Source of the DNA: Micromonospora parathelypteridis
GTDB lineage: Bacteria; Actinomycetota; Actinomycetes; Mycobacteriales; Micromonosporaceae
Assembly: GCF_014201145.1 (NCBI RefSeq)
Contig: NZ_JACHDP010000001.1
Coordinates: 3,162,001 to 3,226,000, forward strand
Direction: 5' to 3'
DNA: 64,000 bases
The position numbers were made by a program, and so were the translations under genes. Below are positions 60,517-64,000 of this stretch, one piece after another; position 1 is the first letter of the stretch, and the number at the start of each line of letters is the position of its first letter. The notes below the pieces were generated by a model that worked only from the letters and a program-made list of their open reading frames with translations, was not told the origin of the DNA and searched no databases.

Positions 60517-61170
60517 ATGAACTTCCTGACCATCCTGCCGCTCGCCGTGGTGATGGTCGCCGGCACCCAGTTGGTCGTGGCGGTCTTCCTCGCGTCGTCG
60601 GACCGGCCCCGGGCGGCGTCGATGGGCTTCCTGGCCGGTGCCGGGCTGGTGGTCGGTGCCGGGGTGACGGTGAGTTGGGTGCTGACCCGGTTGGTGGGCG
60701 GCCTGGCCACCGACGCCAGCGACGTGGCCGGCAAGGTCGATCGCGGTCCCGCCATCGACCTGGTGGTGCTCGCGCTGCTGGTCAGTCTGGCCGTGGTGGT
60801 CTGGGTGCGGCGGAATCGAGCCGGGCCGCCGAGATGGCTGGGAAGCATCGAGCGCGCCGATCCGCGTCAGGCGCTGCGCCTGGGTGCGCTGCTCTTCGTG
60901 GTGACGCCCACCGACGACCTGACCATGGCCGCAGTCGGGGCGAGCGTGGCACGACACGACCTGCCGTGGTGGCATCTGGCGCCGTTCGTGCTGCTCACCG
61001 TGCTGCTGCTCGCCCTGCCCCTGCTGGCGTTGCTGCTGCTCGGGAGAAGTGCGGCCCGGGCACTGACCCGGATGCGGGAATGGGCCGAGGGGCACGCCTG
61101 GATCGTCAACGAGATCGTGATCGCGTTCTTCGCGCTGCTGACCGTGTTGGACCTGGTGCGTTCCGGGTGA
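60517..61170 (+). CDS. GAP-family membrane protein
   Basis: This 217-residue protein has six predicted transmembrane segments. It begins MNFLTILPLAVVMVAGTQLV and contains ALRLGALLFVVTPTDDLTMA, typical of GAP (Sap-like, glycopeptidolipid-addressing) family proteins, which are distant relatives of LysE-type transporters. The substrate is unknown. It starts 51 bp after the MFS gene in the same direction. Confidence 0.72.
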   Translation: MNFLTILPLAVVMVAGTQLVVAVFLASSDRPRAASMGFLAGAGLVVGAGVTVSWVLTRLVGGLATDASDVAGKVDRGPAIDLVVLALLVSLAVVVWVRRNRAGPPRWLGSIERADPRQALRLGALLFVVTPTDDLTMAAVGASVARHDLPWWHLAPFVLLTVLLLALPLLALLLLGRSAARALTRMREWAEGHAWIVNEIVIAFFALLTVLDLVRSG

Positions 61171-61269
61171 GGGCCGTGCGCACCTGGGCCGACCATCTGG
61201 CCGACACGTACGGGGGAACCGGGCGGAAATGAGAGCAACAACGGTTCACGTTCGTCTTACGGTGACGCC

Positions 61270-61464
61270 ATGTTCGCTGTCGTCACCACGGTGATCCTCT
61301 ACGTCTTCGGTTTCGTCTTCCTCTACGGCGTGATCCGGTTGGGTGTCCGGCACGCGATGGAGGACCTTGAGCTGCAACGGGCCAAGGCCCAGCGCGAAGA
61401 GGAGTTGGCGGCCTCCCGCGACCGCTCCTTCATGCGCGACAACGCCTTCCTCGCCGGCAGTTGA
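61270..61464 (+). CDS. small single-span membrane protein
   Basis: This 64-residue protein is MFAVVTTVILYVFGFVFLYG followed by a charged coiled-coil-like helix (MEDLELQRAKAQREEEL). It has one N-terminal membrane segment. The family was not recognised. Its translation fits the local codon bias and the start has TTACGGTGACGCC upstream without a strong Shine-Dalgarno, so it is a moderate call. Confidence 0.55.
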   Translation: MFAVVTTVILYVFGFVFLYGVIRLGVRHAMEDLELQRAKAQREEELAASRDRSFMRDNAFLAGS

Positions 61465-61549
61465 GTACCGGCCCGGTCCGGTGGTGTCGTGGGACGGCCC
61501 GGGAGTGGCCGGGCGTTCCGGGACGGCGGATGCGAGGATCGCACCCGTG

Positions 61550-62098
61550 ATGGGAACGCTGAAGACCGAACCGGCCCGCGCTCGCCTCGACCTGCTCGCC
61601 GCGCCGGTGGCGGAAGCTCTCGCGCAGTGGCCCGCCGACGCGCCGGTGGACGTCAACGATGTGCTGGTCGCGCCGATCGATGCCGAGCTCGCCGACACCG
61701 CGGCGTTCTGCGCCGCGTACGAGGTGGGGTTGGACGTGTCGGCCAACTGTGTCGTGGTGGCTGGCAAGCGTGAGGGTGTCGTCCGCTACGCGGCCTGCAT
61801 CGTCCTGGCCACCACCCGGGCCGACGTGAACGGGGTGGCCCGTCGGGCGCTGGACGTCCGCAAGGCGAGCTTCGCACCGATGGCCGACGCGGTCGAGTTG
61901 ACCGGCATGGAGTACGGCGGGATCACCCCGATCGGGCTGCCGGCGCAGTGGCCGATCCTGGTGGACGCGCGGGTCGTCGCCACACCGCACGTGATCATCG
62001 GGTCCGGTGTGCGGCACAGCAAGATCGCGCTGCCGGGGCCGGCGTTGGGCGCACTGCCCGGCGCGCAGGTGGTGGAAGGCCTGGCCAGGCCGGCATGA
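61550..62098 (+). CDS. YbaK/EbsC-like aminoacyl-tRNA deacylase family protein
   Basis: This 182-residue protein contains NCVVVAGKREGVVRYAACIV, then RRALDVRKASFAPMADAVEL and TGMEYGGITPIGLPAQWPIL, and ends with GSGVRHSKIALPGPALGALP. This matches the YbaK/prolyl-tRNA editing fold, which hydrolyses mischarged tRNAs. The specific tRNA is unknown. The ATG at 61550 is used; a GTG three bases upstream is equivalent. It is convergent with the DsbA-like gene across a hairpin. Confidence 0.7.
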   Translation: MGTLKTEPARARLDLLAAPVAEALAQWPADAPVDVNDVLVAPIDAELADTAAFCAAYEVGLDVSANCVVVAGKREGVVRYAACIVLATTRADVNGVARRALDVRKASFAPMADAVELTGMEYGGITPIGLPAQWPILVDARVVATPHVIIGSGVRHSKIALPGPALGALPGAQVVEGLARPA

Positions 62099-62103
62099 CC
62101 AGC

Positions 62104-62155
62104 CACCGGCATCGATACCGTTGCACGTGAAACATTGCGGTCGTCGATGCCGGTG
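62104..62155. terminator. terminator-like hairpin with a parS-like loop
   Basis: CACCGGCATCGA (62104-62115) pairs perfectly with TCGATGCCGGTG (62144-62155). The 28-nt loop contains CGTTGCACGTGAAACA, a 14/16 match to parS. It lies between two convergent genes, so it plausibly serves as a bidirectional terminator. Confidence 0.7.
62119..62134. other. parS: degenerate parS-like site
   Basis: CGTTGCACGTGAAACA differs from the consensus at positions 1 and 5. One half-site (GTGAAACA) is intact. It may be a weak ParB site or chance. Confidence 0.45.
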
Positions 62156-62171
62156 CCGTTTGGTCAGTGAC

Positions 62172-62813
62172 TCAGTGTGAGTGTGCTGCTGCCTCGCGCT
62201 GCTCGACCTCGGTCAGCGCGGCGAGCAGCGTCTGCGTCTCCTGCGCGCCGGAGACCGCGTACTTCCCGGCCAGGACGAAGGTCGGCACGCTGGTGATGCC
62301 CAGGCCCTGCGCGGCGGCCAACTGGGCGGCGATGTCGGCGACGCGTTCGTCGGAGTCGAGGAATCGGCGCGCGTCGGCCGCGTCCAGGCCGATCCCGCCG
62401 GCGATGGTGGCCAGAGCTTCCCGGGACCCGACGTCGACGCCCTGGGTGAAGTGCGCCTGGTAGAGCGCCTCCACCATCTCGGCGGACCGCCCGTGGTCAC
62501 TGGCGTAGGAGACCAGCCGGTGCGCGTCGAAGGTGTTGGCGATCACCGCGCGGCCGTAGTCGAGCTGCAGGCCGTCACTCGCCGCGACCTGGGTCACGTG
62601 GTCGACCATCTGCCGGGCGCGCTCCGGGCCCCCGAACTTGGCGGCCAGCGCCTCCACCAGTGGGAGGGGCTCGGGCACCGGTGACGGGTCGAGCTGGAAC
62701 GGCCGGTAATGGACCGTCACCTCGCCCGCGTAGTTGGCGAGGGCCGCATCCAGACGACGCTTACCGATGTAGCACCACGGGCAGATGACGTCCGCGTAGA
62801 TCTCGATCTCCAT
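62172..62813 (-). CDS. DsbA/FrnE-family thiol oxidoreductase
   Basis: This 213-residue thioredoxin-fold protein begins MEIEIYADVICPWCYIGKRR with the redox motif C11-P-W-C14. It also has VHYRPFQLDPSPVPE, NTFDAHRLVSYASDHGR and ITSVPTFVLAGKYAVSGAQE with the cis-proline. It fits the FrnE/HCCA-isomerase-like DsbA subfamily in the cytoplasm; no signal peptide is present. The ATG at 62813 is set by homology, as the frame is open upstream. It lies 20 bp after SufE on the same strand. Confidence 0.9.
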   Translation of the reverse strand: MEIEIYADVICPWCYIGKRRLDAALANYAGEVTVHYRPFQLDPSPVPEPLPLVEALAAKFGGPERARQMVDHVTQVAASDGLQLDYGRAVIANTFDAHRLVSYASDHGRSAEMVEALYQAHFTQGVDVGSREALATIAGGIGLDAADARRFLDSDERVADIAAQLAAAQGLGITSVPTFVLAGKYAVSGAQETQTLLAALTEVEQREAAAHSH

Positions 62814-62833
62814 GATCGGTGGCAACCTCACGA

Positions 62834-63262
62834 TCAGTCGAGTTGTTCCCGGATCTGACGCTTGAGGCGACCCAGGATCGCCGTGCCACCGCGTACCCGC
62901 AGCGGGCTGATCGCCTGCGCCAGACCCATCCGCTGGTAGAGGTCGTCCGGAACGGCCAGCACCTGCTCGGCGCTCGCGCCCGCCAGGCCCTCGGCGAGGA
63001 TCCCGGCGAACGCCCGGGTGGTGGGCGCCTCCGGTGGGCAGTCGAAGAGCGTCTCCACGGTGCCCTCCGGGGTCACCCGGGCGCGCAGGAAGAACGCCGT
63101 CTGACACTCCGGGACCTGCTCCATGCCCTCGCGCTCGGCGGCGCCCGGCGGCAGCGCCGGGATGACGTCGGCGTACTCCAGGAGCATTTCCAACACCAGG
63201 TCGCGCGGCGCGGCGGCGAACTCGTCGACGATCTCGGCCAGTCGGGCCGGCATATCAGCCAT
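62834..63262 (-). CDS. sufE: SufE-like cysteine desulfurase partner
   Basis: This 142-residue protein has the acceptor cysteine C53 in QVPECQTAFFLRARV, then FDCPPEAPTTRAFAGILAEG, the SufE fold that takes sulfur from the cysteine desulfurase for Fe-S cluster assembly. It begins MADMPARLAEIVDEFAAAPR. No sufS or other suf gene is in view. It is followed closely by the DsbA-like gene. Confidence 0.92.
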   Translation of the reverse strand: MADMPARLAEIVDEFAAAPRDLVLEMLLEYADVIPALPPGAAEREGMEQVPECQTAFFLRARVTPEGTVETLFDCPPEAPTTRAFAGILAEGLAGASAEQVLAVPDDLYQRMGLAQAISPLRVRGGTAILGRLKRQIREQLD

Positions 63263-63294
63263 GTGTCGAGGCTACCGCCGCCGTGCGGGGCTCC

Positions 63295-63720
63295 TCAGAC
63301 GGTGGGCGACTGCTCGCTGATCTCGCTGAGGGCGCTGGTGGGGTCGAGCTGCATGGCCAGGTCGCCGAGCGAGACGATGCCGACCAGCTTGCGATCACTG
63401 TCACAGACCAGCACCCGCCGGATGCCCCGGTCCCGCATGAGCGCCGCCGCCTCACCCGCCGTGCAGTGCTGCTCGATCATGACCACCTCGCGGGTGACGA
63501 TCGAGCCGATGGTGGTGGCCGCGGGGGAGCTGTTCTCCGCCACGGCCCGCACCACGATGTCCCGGTCGGTCAACATGCCGGCGAGGCTGGCGCCGTCGGT
63601 GACCACCACGTCACCGATGTCGGCCTCCTTCATCACCCTGGCCGCCTCGTCCAGGGTGGTCTCCACCGGCAGATACACGACTTGCTTGGTCATCACGTCA
63701 CTGACCCGGTAATCGGTCAT
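63295..63720 (-). CDS. CBS-domain protein
   Basis: This 141-residue protein consists of two CBS domains (about 6-60 and 68-128): RVSDVMTKQVVYLPVETTLD, ADIGDVVVTDGASLAGMLTD, then DRGIRRVLVCDSDRKLVGIV. Such stand-alone CBS pairs bind adenine nucleotides and are often stress- or hypoxia-linked in actinobacteria. The ATG at 63720 has GGAGG about 5 nt upstream; the frame is open to 63759. It is 32 bp before sufE. Confidence 0.9.
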   Translation of the reverse strand: MTDYRVSDVMTKQVVYLPVETTLDEAARVMKEADIGDVVVTDGASLAGMLTDRDIVVRAVAENSSPAATTIGSIVTREVVMIEQHCTAGEAAALMRDRGIRRVLVCDSDRKLVGIVSLGDLAMQLDPTSALSEISEQSPTV

Positions 63721-63777
63721 GAGAGCCTCCACGAGCGTTTCCAGTCGATCCGACTGCACTACCCCGTGACGTGGCAG

Positions 63778-64000
63778 CTACACCAGGTTTCCACGATCCT
63801 GGCGCACCTCGTGGACAAGCCGGTCCACCAGACCGTCCAGCGGTAGCTCCGTGCGCGCGTCGTTGGCCCGCTCACGCAGCTCGACGTACCCGTCGGCGAG
63901 CCGGCGGCCGACCACGACGGCCCGGGGAATGCCGATCAGCTCGGCGTCGGTGAACTTGACCCCGGCCGAGACGTGCGTGCGGTCGTCGAGCAGCACCCGC
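63778..64000 (-). CDS. proS: prolyl-tRNA synthetase, C-terminal part (partial)
   Basis: The final 73 or so residues run off the window edge. They read [20 protein letters not shown] then [20 protein letters not shown], and end [17 protein letters not shown]. This is the C-terminal anticodon-binding (HGTP) domain of bacterial-type ProRS. The upstream catalytic domain lies outside the window. The neighbouring CBS gene is divided from it by a 57-bp gap. Confidence 0.85.
   Translation of the reverse strand, partial: RVLLDDRTHVSAGVKFTDAELIGIPRAVVVGRRLADGYVELRERANDARTELPLDGLVDRLVHEVRQDRGNLV

Overview
The window looks like the chromosomal origin region of a high-G+C actinobacterium, most probably Micromonospora or a close Micromonosporaceae relative. 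Three observations support this. Coding DNA is extremely G/C-rich with many GTG and some TTG starts. The order rpmH-dnaA-oriC-dnaN-gnd-recF-dciA-gyrB-gyrA-DUF3566-tRNA-Ile-tRNA-Ala is the actinobacterial origin block. Exact or near-exact parS sites (core GTTTCACGTGAAAC) flank parA and parB. The genus is an inference. No phage, insertion sequence, transposase or CRISPR array was seen.

Layout. 0-12.7 kb: the ribosomal operon rpsF-ssb-rpsR-rplI, an endonuclease IV-like gene followed by a large membrane protein, a GT87-type mannosyltransferase-like protein, a class A penicillin-binding protein, a DUF5318 protein, and a PadR regulator with a clear operator before inositol-1-phosphate synthase. 12.7-17.2 kb: an O6-methylguanine repair protein, an NfeD-like/flotillin pair and the CCA-adding enzyme. 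17.3-29 kb: an envelope and redox block with MurJ, its pseudokinase partner, a SigM-like ECF sigma factor and putative anti-sigma factor, thioredoxin reductase, thioredoxin, a CwlM-like amidase, an acetyltransferase, an aminotransferase and D-Ala-D-Ala ligase. 29-34.5 kb: a HIT-like protein, a 1.8-kb repeat-rich intergenic region with parS sites and DnaA boxes, then parB and parA. 34.8-38.4 kb: rsmG, jag, yidC, yidD, rnpA and rpmH. 39-53.3 kb: dnaA, oriC, dnaN, gnd, recF, dciA, an OhrR-like regulator, gyrB, gyrA, a DUF3566 membrane protein, two tRNAs and a DLW-39-type micro-gene. 53.3-64 kb is more lineage-specific: a DUF2199-like protein, a giant CtpI-like P-type ATPase with a small divergent gene, an MFS transporter, a GAP-family membrane protein, a YbaK-like protein, a DsbA/FrnE-like protein, SufE, a CBS protein and the 3' end of proS.

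How it fits together. The window holds replication initiation (DnaA, oriC, DnaN, RecF, DciA), segregation (ParAB-parS), supercoiling (gyrase), membrane insertion and RNA processing (YidC, YidD, RnpA, Jag), and wall synthesis (PBP1A, MurJ and its pseudokinase, CwlM, Ddl). DnaA boxes occur well outside oriC: upstream of the MurJ-partner pseudokinase, upstream of dnaA, between gyrB and gyrA, and in a cluster around a perfect parS at 30.5 kb. This suggests DnaA may couple replication to several of these functions.

The most unusual signals are the composite DnaA-box/parS cluster (30465-30579), two copies of a nested ~78-bp palindrome (12819-12896 and 31395-31472), a 9-bp x 17 tandem array with a neighbouring 14-bp x 7 array, parS sites embedded in the parA reading frame, and a degenerate parS in the loop of a terminator-like hairpin. 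No complete novel defence or metabolic system was recognised.
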